From assembly GCA_018287875.1 (NCBI GenBank), contig JAGVVL010000032.1, positions 1 to 64,000 on the forward strand: a DNA stretch of 64,000 bases, in the 5' to 3' direction. Positions 1-9,009 of the stretch are shown piece by piece. The stretch's first letter is position 1. Each line of letters starts with the position of its first letter. This stretch comes from Nigrospora sphaerica. Lineage: Eukaryota > Ascomycota > Sordariomycetes > Amphisphaeriales > Apiosporaceae. The notes beneath the pieces were generated by a model, which made no database searches, had not been told where the DNA came from, and saw only the letters and a list, made by a program, of their open reading frames with translations. Made by a program: the position numbers and the translations under genes.

Positions 1-303
1 TTTTTTATGCTAGGGGGCGTAAACTCCCCTGCCATAAAAAAAATAACCAAGAACCTCAGGGTCCTGGCCCTGGGTCGAGGGTGAATATATAATTTTAAAC
101 GCGAGCCATACAAAGCCTACATAATACCCCTAATTTAGAGATATATTTCGCAAGATATAGCTTGAATTTATCCGAAACAAAAAAAAAATTTTTTTTTTTC
201 TTTTTTCAAAAAAATAAAAAGTAAGTAGTGATGGATAAAAAAAAATTTTTATATAATGAACAAAAATATAAAAAATAGCCATCCATACTAAATGTATGTA
301 TAT
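1..303. other. rns leader with hairpins
   Basis: No gene is seen here. The stretch holds a short imperfect hairpin of the repeat family seen throughout the window (a gggggcgt/acgcccc-like stem near 10-35 and a ctgggtcgaggg block near 72), then AT-rich sequence with long A and T runs leading into rns. A promoter may lie here but I cannot identify one. Confidence 0.5.
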
Positions 304-1808
304 AACGGGTGAGTTTGGTGATGGCTCTGATTGAACGCTGTCGAAGTGCTTGACACATGCTAATCGAACGTTTAATTTGATTAGGCTTAAGCCTAATTCT
401 ATTAAAAGTGGTGTACAGGTGAGTATAGACACCGGCCGGCCTTAAAGAGGGGGATAAATCCCCTATAAAGATAAAAAGGGTGTAATTGCCGCTTTAAGAG
501 GATGTAGGGAGTGTCGTCGAGATAGGCTGTGGTTAAAGGTAACTACTTAACTAGCTTAATATTCTCGTAGTCGAAGCTGAAAGGTTGATCGATCACATGG
601 GAACGAAACCCCAGGCAAGCGAGTACAGCAGTGGGGGATCTTGGTCAATTGCCGAAAGGCTGAACTGGCAACTTTGGGGAACGGAGAAAGACTGATTACT
701 TATCGTAGTAAGTTCTTATTTACTCAAAATCGGCTTGTCGAATAAAGTTCTAACTGCATATTGATAATGACGATATGTATATGGAGCCTTGACTAATTAC
801 GTGCCAGCAGTCGCGGTAATACGTAAGAGGCTAGTGTTATTCATAATAAATAGGTTTAAAGGGTACGTAGACGGTAGTAAATGTCCTTGTAAGGACGTTT
901 TGCAACTAGAGTTTTATGTGAGGAGTGTCGTACTTGTGGTGTAGAGATAAAATTTTTTGATACTATAGGGACTGGTAAAGGCGAAGGCAACCTTTTATGT
1001 AAAAACTGACGTTCAGGGACGAAGGCACAGAGAACTAACAGGATTAGATACCCCAGTAGTCTTTGCAGACAATGATGAATGCCATAGATTGAGTTATTAC
1101 TTAGTTTATAAATGAAAATGTAAGCATTTCACCTCAAGAGTAATGTGGCAACGCAGGAACTGAAATCACTAGACCGTTTCCTGACCCCAGCAGTGAAGTA
1201 TGTTATTTAATTCGGTAGCCCACGAAAAACCTTACCACAATTTGAATGTTATAAATGTTATGTATTGTAAGTTACAAGCATTATAATACAAGCGTTGCAC
1301 GGCTGTTTTCAGTTAATGCTATGAAACTGCGGTTCCGACCGTGTAATTAACGAATACCCCGGCTTTTATTTACAAATTAATAAAATAGAGCATTTTCTGC
1401 CCCATAACAATGGTATGAGCAAAGGGAATAAGACAAGTCATCATGGCCTTAATATTGTGGGCTATAGACGTGCCACATATTCTTACACAAAGAGAAGCAA
1501 AATGCGAATTTAAGCTAATCTCAAAAAATAAGATAGACTTCGGAAATGGATTGTAGCCTGAAACTCGGCTGCATGAATAAGAAATTGCTAGTAATCGTGA
1601 ATCACCATGTCACGGTGAATATAACTTCGGATTGGTACTAACCACTCGTCGCATGCTGAAAGGAATCGGTACAATAAGTTTGCTCTCTTGTTCTAATTAA
1701 CTAAACGATAGGGTTTAGACATTTTAATGGGTTTCTTCCTATGTATGGTTCTGATTAGTGTTAAGTCGAAATACGGTTCGTGTAGTGGAAGTTGCACGGG
1801 AATCATAA
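304..1808 (+). rRNA. rns: Small subunit mitochondrial rRNA
   Basis: This is the 12S/16S-like rRNA of the mitochondrial small ribosomal subunit. Universal SSU landmarks occur in order: the 5' domain gatggctctgattgaacgct near 317, the 530 loop gtgccagcagtcgcggtaat at 801, gattagataccc near 1043, atttaattcggtag near 1207, and the 3' minor-domain region near 1740-1800. No intron is evident; spacing between landmarks is continuous. Both ends are estimated by analogy with E. coli 16S rRNA (the gagtttg block lies close to the 5' end), so they may be off by about 20 nt. The gene is followed directly by trnY and trnN. Confidence 0.93.
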
Positions 1809-1823
1809 TTTTTAACAAAAAAA

Positions 1824-1907
1824 AGGAAAGTTCCTTTATTGGTAAGAAGGGCTGAGCTGTAAACTCAGTAGCTAGCTGCTTTAAGAGTTCGAATCTCTTG
1901 TTTCCTA
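1824..1907 (+). tRNA. trnY: tRNA-Tyr (GTA)
   Basis: The anticodon stem ctgag/ctcag encloses loop ctGTAaa. There is a long variable arm and a T-arm with gttcgaat. The acceptor aggaaag pairs with gtttcct with one mismatch. It lies right after rns, as in many Pezizomycotina. Confidence 0.85.
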
Positions 1908-1912
1908 TATAA

Positions 1913-1983
1913 GTCCCTATAGCTCAAGGGTAGAGCCTGGTACTGTTAATATCAAGATAGATGTTCGATTCATCTTGGGGACG
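1913..1983 (+). tRNA. trnN: tRNA-Asn (GTT)
   Basis: The acceptor gtcccta pairs with tggggac. The anticodon stem tggta/tatca encloses loop ctGTTaa. T-arm gttcgatt is present. Confidence 0.88.
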
Positions 1984-2265
1984 TTATATTCTTTTTCCTG
2001 CTCCGGCTCCGCAGCCCAGTACGTCCTTAGACGGACGAAGGGCTAATTTTTTGAATTATTATAAAAAAATAAGCCTCCAGGGGTATGCGCTTGCTCCCCG
2101 TTATTTTTTTTTATTATTATAAATAATAAAAAAAATGGGGTCTAATGCATTAGTCGTTTTTGACTAATTTTTTCCCCAGGGAAAAAATAATGGAACACGG
2201 AGCAAGCACCCTTTGGGGTTAAAAAAAATATTCTACTGCGCATTGGTCCGTCCTTGGACTAAGAA
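1984..2265. repeat. Hairpin/palindrome repeat cluster
   Basis: No gene is seen. The stretch holds a 42-nt block reading cagcccagtacgtcc...ggacgaagggcta (about 2003-2044, a hairpin around gtcc/ggac), then a composite hairpin with inverted ends gcttgctcc (2089) and ggagcaagc (ends 2207). The composite encloses an AT hairpin (attattataaataat) and an inner gactaat module. Similar copies occur at about 17218, 23514 and 25637, and partly inverted at 8645 and 32785. Confidence 0.8.
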
Positions 2266-2337
2266 GGGATATTAGCATAACGGTAATGCATGTGACTTTT
2301 AATCATCAATATATAAGTTCGAATCTTGTATATCCTA
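2266..2337 (+). tRNA. trnK: tRNA-Lys (TTT)
   Basis: The acceptor gggatat pairs with atatcct (first pair G.U). The anticodon loop is ctTTTaa, and the T-arm is gttcgaat. The two outer bases are uncertain by one position. Confidence 0.82.
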
Positions 2338-2345
2338 TAAAGAAA

Positions 2346-2430
2346 AGAGGCGGTTTGGGTGAAGAGGTTTTTACGTGAAGGTAGGTAAGCTGGACATAAA
2401 TTACCTCAGTAGGTTCGCTCCTACTCCTCT
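2346..2430 (+). tRNA. tRNA-like element, identity unclear
   Basis: The outer sequences agagg and cctct pair, and a T-arm-like hairpin (agtagg ttcgct cctact) precedes the 3' side, as in a class II tRNA. The middle does not fold into a standard cloverleaf: a 6-bp hairpin ggtaa/ttacc encloses a 12-nt loop where an anticodon or variable arm would be, and I see no normal D-loop. It sits between trnK and trnG. It could be a degenerate tRNA, a tRNA with an inserted hairpin, or another structured RNA. Confidence 0.3.
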
Positions 2431-2483
2431 CTTATCTTTTCCCGGTCCCCTAAGGCATTAAAGCTTGCGGGGACCGATAAAAA

Positions 2484-2554
2484 GCGGCCATAAGTTAATG
2501 GTAGACTAATCGACTTCCAATCGAAGTGTGTCGATTCGAATTCGACTGGCCGTA
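2484..2554 (+). tRNA. trnG: tRNA-Gly (TCC), copy 1
   Basis: The acceptor gcggcca pairs with tggccgt. The anticodon stem cgact/aatcg region presents TCC, and the T-arm has gattcgaatt. It is identical to the next copy. Confidence 0.9.
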
Positions 2555-2609
2555 TAGAATTATTTCCCGGTCCCCTAAGGCATTAAAGCTTGCGGGGACC
2601 GATAAAAAA

Positions 2610-2680
2610 GCGGCCATAAGTTAATGGTAGACTAATCGACTTCCAATCGAAGTGTGTCGATTCGAATTCGACTGGCCGTA
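2610..2680 (+). tRNA. trnG: tRNA-Gly (TCC), copy 2
   Basis: An identical second copy of trnG within the tandem 125-bp duplication. Both copies look functional by sequence. Confidence 0.9.
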
Positions 2681-2691
2681 TAGAATTAAAA

Positions 2692-2764
2692 GGATTAGTA
2701 GCTTAATTGGTCAAGTGTTTCCTTGTCGAGGAAGAGTATATCGGTTCGAGGCCGGTCTAGTCCG
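2692..2764 (+). tRNA. trnD: tRNA-Asp (GTC), copy 1
   Basis: The acceptor ggattag pairs with ctagtcc. The anticodon loop is ttGTCga, and the T-stem atcgg/ccggt is fully paired. A second, slightly diverged copy lies at 4563. Confidence 0.9.
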
Positions 2765-2777
2765 TGAGTATATAGAA

Positions 2778-2858
2778 GGAAAAGTTTCCATAGGTAGGGT
2801 AAGATATTTGCTAAATATTGTGTTGTTTCATGTGGGTGTTCGAATCACCTCTTTTCCG
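2778..2858 (+). tRNA. trnS: tRNA-Ser (GCT), copy 1
   Basis: A class II tRNA with long variable arm. The acceptor ggaaaag pairs with cttttcc, and the anticodon stem atatt/aatat presents GCT. It is duplicated with trnD at 4649. Confidence 0.9.
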
Positions 2859-3084
2859 CTCAATTTAGGCCAATATACTTTCTGCTCATCCCGTATCCCT
2901 TATCCCAACCCCCTCTCTCTAATAAAAGAGAGAGAGGGGGTGGGGTCAGGGGGGAGGCTAGGCTAGCCCCAGGAGCCCTCTCTCTCGATGGGGGAAGAGG
3001 GAAAAAAAGTACGGAGAGAGGGGCTGGGGGGGGTGTAACCGAATAAAAAGGCCGAAATAGTGGTATTAGGGGTAAGAGTTCTGA

Positions 3085-3155
3085 AAGAGTATAGTTTAAG
3101 GGTAAAATAGGGAGCTTCAACCTCCAAATTCTCAGTTCAAATCTGAGTACTCTTG
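3085..3155 (+). tRNA. trnW: tRNA-Trp (TCA)
   Basis: The acceptor aagagta pairs with tactctt. The anticodon loop cTTCAac region reads TCA, which decodes both UGA and UGG as Trp. This fits the TGA-for-Trp code used by all genes here. The T-arm is cagttcaaatctg. A truncated relative lies at 5085. Confidence 0.88.
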
Positions 3156-3271
3156 TAGAATTTTCTCCCAAATCCCTTAGGGATAAGCAAGCGTCCCATC
3201 CCTTTTGGATTCTATTCTTAGAGGGGGGGTAGGGAGCTTGTGCCCTCGGAGATTAAAGGGTGTAATCTTTA

Positions 3272-3344
3272 CGGATTAGGGCCGGGTTGGTAAGGCGTCC
3301 CATTTGGGTTGGGAAGTAGTTATGTTCGAATCATAATAATCCGA
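3272..3344 (+). tRNA. trnP: tRNA-Pro (TGG)
   Basis: The acceptor cggatta pairs perfectly with taatccg. The anticodon stem tccca/tggga encloses loop ttTGGgt. A degenerate copy lies just upstream of rnl (17503). Confidence 0.9.
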
Positions 3345-3981
3345 AATAATTTGTTGTTATAATATACCTGGTTTTAGGGATTAAGTTCATATTTTTAGTC
3401 CTTTTTTTTCGGCCTTTATCTTCCCCAGGAGAAACCTTCTACCTGTGTGGGAGGCACGCCCCGCCTTTTTTCTTCCTTCCCTTATCTTTCATAGCCCTCT
3501 AAGGTAAGCGGATAAAGAGCTGCTGCTCATCTTCTGGTCCGGTTGTTTGCGCTTTGCCCAGCCCGTAGCGCTAATTTTTTTAACCTTTCTAATCCCGTCC
3601 CCCAAGGGTGCGGTAGCATGCAAGCTTGCGGCTCTTCTAATTTTTTTTTTTTCCCTTTCGCAATCCCCTGACATTTGGTTACGGGGGGGATAACCGACTA
3701 GTAACGACTAGTCTAAGAAAAATCGAAGATTTTTCTAAGGCTAGGGCTGACCTCTGCGCTTCTTATTTTTGAATTATTAGAAAAAAATTAGACCCCAGCC
3801 TTCTAATAAAAGAGAGAGAGGGGCTGGGGGAAGAGGGAAAAAAAGTATCGGGGGGGCGCTTCTAATGCATTAGTAGGGTAAAAAAAAAATAAAAAAAAAT
3901 AACCAAGACCATAGGTCTTGGACCTCCTTCCACCGGGGTGGAAGGAGGGGAGGATAGGGGGGGGTTGAAAATTTAAATTAA
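3345..3981. repeat. Repeat-rich intergenic stretch
   Basis: No gene is seen. The stretch contains the module aagaaaaatcgaagatttttctaagg (about 3714-3740), a ctctct/agagag stem-loop near 3800, the taggtcttgg/ccaagacc palindrome near 3903 and GC-rich blocks. All recur elsewhere in the window. Confidence 0.7.
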
Positions 3982-4068
3982 AGAGAATTGATCGAGTGGT
4001 TTAAGATGGTAAGCTTGAGTCTTATTTGGTCAGAAATGATCACATCCGTTCGAATCGGATATTCTCTG
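3982..4068 (+). tRNA. trnS: tRNA-Ser (TGA)
   Basis: A class II tRNA. The acceptor agagaat pairs with attctct, the anticodon stem gtaag/cttat encloses loop ctTGAgt, and the T-arm is ccgttcgaatcgg. Confidence 0.9.
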
Positions 4069-4562
4069 GAAACACTAGAAAATTAGGTCCCTTTTCCTTT
4101 TAATCCTTCTTTCCTTACCCGGAAGGGTTGGGGAAGAAGGATAAATTATTTAAGAGCCGAGCTTGCTAATTTTTTTTTATTATTATAAATAATAATAAAA
4201 AAAAATAATAGAGCAAGCTTGCGCTTTAACTATACCATTATATAAATAGTCATGAAGAGCTTCTAGCTAGCGCCCCACCCCCGGCTTCTAATTTTTTTTA
4301 TTATTATTTATAATAATAAAAAAAAAAAAATAACCCCACAAGCTTGCGGCACCCCCCGCATATGCGGGGGTGAGGAGGGGAGAAAGGGAGGGGCGCATGC
4401 ATCCCGGCCCTGTCCCCCGGGCCGCTTGCGCTTTGAGGATGCTTTCAGGAAAGGGGAGCATCCACACCCCTTTTAGCCTTCTTATCAAAATCGTAGATTT
4501 TGATATTCTATTATATTGAATTAGACTATACTTACTTAGTGTTTAAATTAGAAGTTGGATAA
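4069..4562. repeat. Repeat-rich intergenic stretch
   Basis: No gene is seen. Two AT hairpins of the attattataaataataat family (about 4167-4207 and 4290-4330) and a GC palindrome with cccgcatatgcggg near 4355 occupy most of it. Confidence 0.7.
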
Positions 4563-4635
4563 GGATTAGTAGCTTAATTGGTCAAGTGTTTCCTTGTCGA
4601 GGAAGAGTATATCGGTTCGAGGCCAGTCTAGTTCG
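4563..4635 (+). tRNA. trnD: tRNA-Asp (GTC), diverged copy 2
   Basis: This is a copy of the trnD at 2692 with two base changes. One puts a C.A mismatch in the T-stem (ccagt for ccggt); the other turns an acceptor pair into G.U (gttc for gtcc). The anticodon is intact. It may be functional or starting to decay. Confidence 0.75.
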
Positions 4636-4648
4636 TGAGTATATAGAA

Positions 4649-4729
4649 GGAAAAGTTTCCATAGGTAGGGTAAGATATTTGCTAAATATTGTGTTGTTTC
4701 ATGTGGGTGTTCGAATCACCTCTTTTCCG
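4649..4729 (+). tRNA. trnS: tRNA-Ser (GCT), copy 2
   Basis: Identical to the copy at 2778 over the tRNA. It is part of a roughly 250-bp duplication (2690-2936 versus 4561-4807) that carries trnD, trnS and the following ctctct stem-loop. Confidence 0.88.
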
Positions 4730-5084
4730 CTCCAATTTAGGCCAATATACTTTCTGCTCATCCCGTATCCCTTATCCCAACCCCCTCTCTCTAATAAAAG
4801 AGAGAGAGGGGCTGGGGGGAAGGTGTAAGCTCTAAGAAAAATAACTGTAAGGGTCGTAAGTTAGAATAATTATTATATACTTTTATAAGAGTATATAGAT
4901 GGATAAGTTAATTACGGGGGGGCATAGCCGGCTCCCAAACGATGTATCTTGGTACTTTATATCTTTAATCTCTTCTTACCTTTTTACCAAGTTTTCATAT
5001 AACCTTAGGGGTTATAAGGAAACCAGGGTAGGGATGATAGATTACGTAATGTGAAAGTAACAAAGTAAATAATATTGGAACATT

Positions 5085-5130
5085 TAGGGAGTTTCCACCT
5101 CCAAATTCTCAGTTCAAGTCTGAGTATTTT
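5085..5130 (+). pseudogene. Truncated trnW remnant
   Basis: The sequence gggag...cacctccaaattctc...gttcaagtctgagta matches the anticodon arm and T-arm of trnW (3107-3152), but the 5' half is missing and the anticodon loop is altered (gtttccac). It sits just upstream of nad6. Confidence 0.75.
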
Positions 5131-5177
5131 AGCTTAATTTACCTTTACGAAGGTTAAAATTTAAAATATTTATAAAT

Positions 5178-7716
5178 ATGAATAATTTATTTCTTATATA
5201 TGAAACATATACAAATGGTTATAGAACAGAGATATTAGATATCATTTCATTATTGGCTATTTTATGTGGTATATTAGTTATTACAAGTAAAAATCCTATT
5301 GTCTCGGTTTTATTTTTAATAGGTTTATTTGCAAGTATATCTTGTTATTTAATAATGTTAGGTTTAAGTTTTATAGGTTTATCTTATTTAATAGTATATA
5401 TAGGAGCAGTTTGAAAATATGTATGAAAAAATGTGGCTGCATTGGTTCAATTCCAATTCTACAAGGGACTTTTTATTCTAATTAAATTTTTCTATTTGGT
5501 ACAAGGGATAACTATATATAATGTTGTTTCTTCGACATATTCAGGTAAATCTAAGATTTACACTTCAAGAGTAGGCAATAAATTTTATTCTACTCTGTCT
5601 AGTTCTGATAAAAAGGATGAAGAGTTTTATAAATGATTCGTAGGATTTGCAGATGGTGAATCAAATTTCACTATAGTGTTTCAAAAAGATACAAATGGTA
5701 ATATAACAGGAGCTAGTTTTAGATTTATTATTGAATTGCATATTGACGATATAGATACTTTAAAATATATAAAAAGCAAATTAAATTTAGGTAATGAAAT
5801 AGCAGTTTATGGTAATAGTTGTAAATTTACAGTTATACATAGAAGAGATATTAGTAAATTAATCTCTGTATTCGATAAATATAACTTAAACACAACTAAA
5901 TACCTTGACTATTTAGATTTTAAAAAAGCTTTTCACTTATATTACGATAATAATAGAGGCGTGCCTCTAAACAAAAGAACTCTAATAGATCAATTGTTAA
6001 AATTCAAAAATGGAATGAATAAAAATCGATTCGAATTTAATTTCCCTGAGGATTATAAAATAGTAGTTTCTGATTATTGATTATTAGGTCTTATAGAAGC
6101 TGAAGGTTCATTCTATTTAGATAGAAGTAAACTTCAACCTGTTTTTATGATAGCACTTACTAAGATTCAACTTCCAGTCATAAAAAAAATAAACGATTAT
6201 TTAATAAATAATTTAGGGTTTGATAAATATTCTAAGTTTAAACTGGAAAATTCATCTGCTATCGCTATTGTTGAAAATAAAGAGCGAAACAATGCTAAAT
6301 GTTTAATAAGACTTACAATTTCAAATATAAATATCTTAACTAATTATTTCATACCTTATTTAGAAAATAAGAGATTTATTACTAAAAAAGGTAAGGATTT
6401 TCAGGATTTTAAAATTATATGTAGAGCGATATATAATGGAGCCTACAGAACTGAAGAAATTAAATCATTGATATTAAAATTATCATATACTATGAATAAT
6501 TTTAGATTATCTAGTAACTCAGATACGAACAAGGTTTCTAAAGAGGAGCTAGATAAGATATTAAATGCTAAATCTACTATTATACATTTAGATGATGGTC
6601 GTCAGTTAGATAATATAACTAAAAAAGAGATAAATAGACGTTGAACTAATTGTGTATATGAAATAATCCAAAGTTCAGGTGAAATAATCTTAGCTTCTAC
6701 TTTAAATGAAGCGGCTGAAAATTTAAAGGTTGATTTTAGAACAGTAAAGAGAAACTTAGATTCTCTTTCTGAGCAAAGTGGCATCCGTGATAATTTCGTA
6801 GAAGTTAAAGAGAACCTAGTGAGAAGAGTATCAGTGTTTTATCCTTAATAACATTAAATCTTTATTAGTTTAAGTTTATAAACTATCTTTTCAAGACATA
6901 TGTCTAAAAATAGAAAAATAGAAGAATAAAAGCATAGTTTAGAATGAAGGTTACAACCGTACTCTTCTATACTTGTAGAAAAATTAGGTGAAAACGGTTA
7001 ACGATATCCTGATCAAAGACCGTCGGCAGTTGTAAATGTCGCTACAGACTGGTTCACCGGGGCTGGGTTGGAAAACCTGTCTAAATGTACAGTCGAATTC
7101 TATAATGAATGTATAATCATCATAAGGAGGAAGGACAATCCTATATTCCCTCCCCGCTGCGCTAATTCGCGCAGCGGGAGGGAATAAAGTAGGATAACCA
7201 TTTACATATTTGGTAAGAACTCCTGGATATATTTAGCATTGACAAATTGCTAATTTTATCTTAGTTAATTAGAATTGTTCTATATTATTCTTGTTCATAT
7301 TAATGTTAATTAATATTAGAATAAGTGAATTACAAAGTAATACTAGCAATAGTATACCCTTAGCTATTGCTATAGGAATATCTTTTAATTATCCTTTATT
7401 CCAATTATTACCTTATAACATTGCGATGTTAAATAATTATTTTAATTTAAATAACATTTTATCTAATGTTTCGTATCCTTCAGGTTTAAATCAAGATAAT
7501 AAAGCATACTTAAATACTTATGATAACGATATCTTTTTTGTGACAAGTAAAATGTGAGATGGTAATTTAATAGAGAATAGTCATATTACTAGTATAGGTA
7601 ATGTGATGTATACAAACTTTAATATGTGACTAATAATAGCTAGTTTTATTCTATTATTAGCCATGGTTGGTGCTATAGTAATTACAATTAAATCTGACAA
7701 AGGATCTCGGGCCTAA
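5178..7716 (+). CDS. nad6: NADH dehydrogenase subunit 6 (2 exons)
   Basis: A membrane subunit of complex I in the inner mitochondrial membrane. Exon 1 is 5178-5410, exon 2 is 7278-7716 (about 223 aa with TGA as Trp). Exon 1 gives a hydrophobic start MNNLFLIYETYTNG and the conserved SYLIVYIGAV; exon 2 continues SILFLFILMLINIRISEL. The junction follows group I rules (exon ends in T at 5410, intron ends in G at 7277). The last residues (TIKSDKGSRA) come from what looks like repeat sequence. A diverged duplicate of the coding tail followed by a different ending lies at 8312-8409, so the present C-terminus seems to have been acquired. It is separated from rns by the tRNA cluster. Confidence 0.93.
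5411..6848 (+). CDS. LAGLIDADG homing endonuclease, nad6 intron
   Basis: Homing endonuclease and/or maturase of the nad6 intron, in continuous frame with exon 1 and intact when TGA is Trp (stop TAA at 6846). Two LAGLIDADG motifs are present, WFVGFADGESNF near 5637 and LLGLIEAEGSF near 6081, each starting a half-domain. The C-terminus (ILASTLNEAAENLKVDFRTVKRNL) looks like a NUMOD1/IENR1-type DNA-binding helix-turn-helix. A protease-processed intron protein starting near 5433 is likely. In motif 1, E replaces the usual acidic D (ADGES), still acidic. Confidence 0.85.
5411..7277 (+). mobile_element. Group I intron in nad6
   Basis: The intron splits the GAV|SILF codons of nad6. The ribozyme core lies 3' of the HEG: near 6985-7095 the signals gaccgtcgg, cgctacagactgg and aatgtacagtcg match the group I P7 and adjoining segments. 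The HEG reads in frame from exon 1. Confidence 0.85.
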
Positions 7717-8937
7717 CCAAAGCCTAGGTTACTCTAGGTTAAAAGTTGAATTTACCTTCGACCCAGGTCCAGTTACCCACCCCGCAAGCTTGTATACCTA
7801 AGGGTTTGATAACCGACTAGCAGGGCTAGGCTGAACCTTTCGACCCTTTTTTCTCCCTCACCCCAGGGGTGAGGGGAAAAAAAGGCCGGACTAGGAACCG
7901 CAGCTAGACTAAGAAAAATCGAAGATTTTTCTAAGGCTAGCCCTAACCTCGACCCATGTCCACCCCTGGGGTGGAGGGGGGTGGGTGGCGGAAACTTGGC
8001 CATGGGTCTAGCCGGTATCCCCTCCCCCCTGTCACTCTCTGTAGAGAGTGATGCACCCTCTCTCTTAGGGTCGAGAGAGGGCGAGGGGGGACGGGATTAG
8101 AAAAGGAGCTTGTATCCTTTTTGCATGCACCCCTCCCCCTTGAACCCTCCCCCCGGAGGGGGTGAGAGGGGGGATCAGGGGGGAGGGGTCAGGAGGGGCA
8201 AGCTCCCTATGCTGGTATGAATAAAGGTCGTATATATTTAATAATTATTACTATTGAACTAACTAATTAACTATTAGTTATATATTAGTCTTCTATAACA
8301 ACATTATTTTCATATGTACACTAATTATAATGTGTGACTTATTATAGCTAGTTTATATTATTATTAGCAATGGTAGGTGCTATAGTAATAACAATAAAAC
8401 AAAAAATTAAGGATAGTTTTTTTTTGTTTTTGCTATCCCAGGTCCTGTTTCTGCTTTATATATCAATGATATATATCCACTAATCGTTTATTCCATTCCT
8501 AACCCGGCAAGCCGTATTCCCCTTCTCAAAGGGATATGCTTGCCTCCCGGATCCCCTCCCTCCTTCCAGGAAGGAGGTCCAAGACCATGGTCTTGGATAT
8601 TTTTTATGGCAGGGGGCTCGGCCATAAAAAAATCAAAGATTTTTTTATGGCCGTGTTCCATTATTTTTTTTTTTGAAAAAAATTAGTCTTTGACTAATTT
8701 TTTTCAAAAAATAAGCGACCCCAGGGGCGCTTCGCTGATCCCCTGCACCCCAGGGGTGAGGGGGATATGGAACTAATTTTTTTATTATTATAAATAATAA
8801 TAAAAAAAAATAACCCTAAAAATTAGAAGGGGGGGATGGGGGGATCAGTGCGCCCTTCTTTAAAAATAGCCTAAAAATAGTAAAAAAAAAATAAACAAAA
8901 AGAATTAAAAATAAACGGAGGTTGAAAGGAACCTTAA
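7717..8937. repeat. Repeat-dense nad6-trnV spacer
   Basis: Apart from the nad6 tail remnant (8312-8409) I see no gene. The spacer holds the gactagc...aagaaaaatcgaagatttttctaaggc module (about 7905-7945), the ctctct stem-loop with catcactctctacagagagtga (8026-8075, inverted relative to other copies), a gactaat/gttccattattt composite in inverted orientation (8645-8715) and AT hairpins near 8770. Confidence 0.75.
8312..8409 (+). pseudogene. nad6: Displaced duplicate of nad6 3' end
   Basis: About 98 nt resemble the end of nad6 exon 2 (atgtgtgacttattatagctag... versus atatgtgactaataatagctag...). Both encode W-L-I-I-A-S then VGAIVITIK. The copy has a 1-nt loss in the tttat run, and it ends aaacaaaaaattaa, giving a TIKQKI-like terminus rather than TIKSDKGSRA. 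It has no start and cannot be expressed alone. Confidence 0.8.
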
Positions 8938-9009
8938 AAGAAATTGGCTCAATGGTAGAGCAACCGTTTTACACACGGAAGGTTGGGTGTTCGAATCACC
9001 TATTTCTTA
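8938..9009 (+). tRNA. trnV: tRNA-Val (TAC)
   Basis: The acceptor aagaaat pairs with atttctt. The D-arm is gctc...gagc, and the anticodon loop ttTACac is closed by ccgt/acgg. The T-arm is gtgttcgaatcac. Confidence 0.88.

Larger units (their letters stand above)
2439..2688 (+). repeat. Tandem duplication carrying trnG
   Basis: A unit of about 125 bp (hairpin cccggtcccctaagg...gcggggaccg, then trnG, then tatagaatta) occurs twice in direct succession: copy 1 starts near 2439 and copy 2 near 2564. They are identical over the tRNA; copy 2 has one extra A before it. Confidence 0.9.

Noticed and set aside
130..432. Minus-strand ORF of 100 codons over the rns 5' end
   Set aside because: It lies on the antisense of rRNA and poly-T/A runs, has no recognisable domain, and every supported gene is on the + strand.
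2900..2945. ctctct...agagag stem-loops as transcription terminators
   Set aside because: They occur inside introns, HEGs and tRNA duplications as well as spacers, so they behave as repeats. There is no basis for rho-independent termination in fungal mitochondria.
2652..2966. Plus-strand ORF across trnD and trnS (and its copy at 4586-4828)
   Set aside because: The ORF simply reads through two tRNA genes and a hairpin; the tRNAs explain the sequence.
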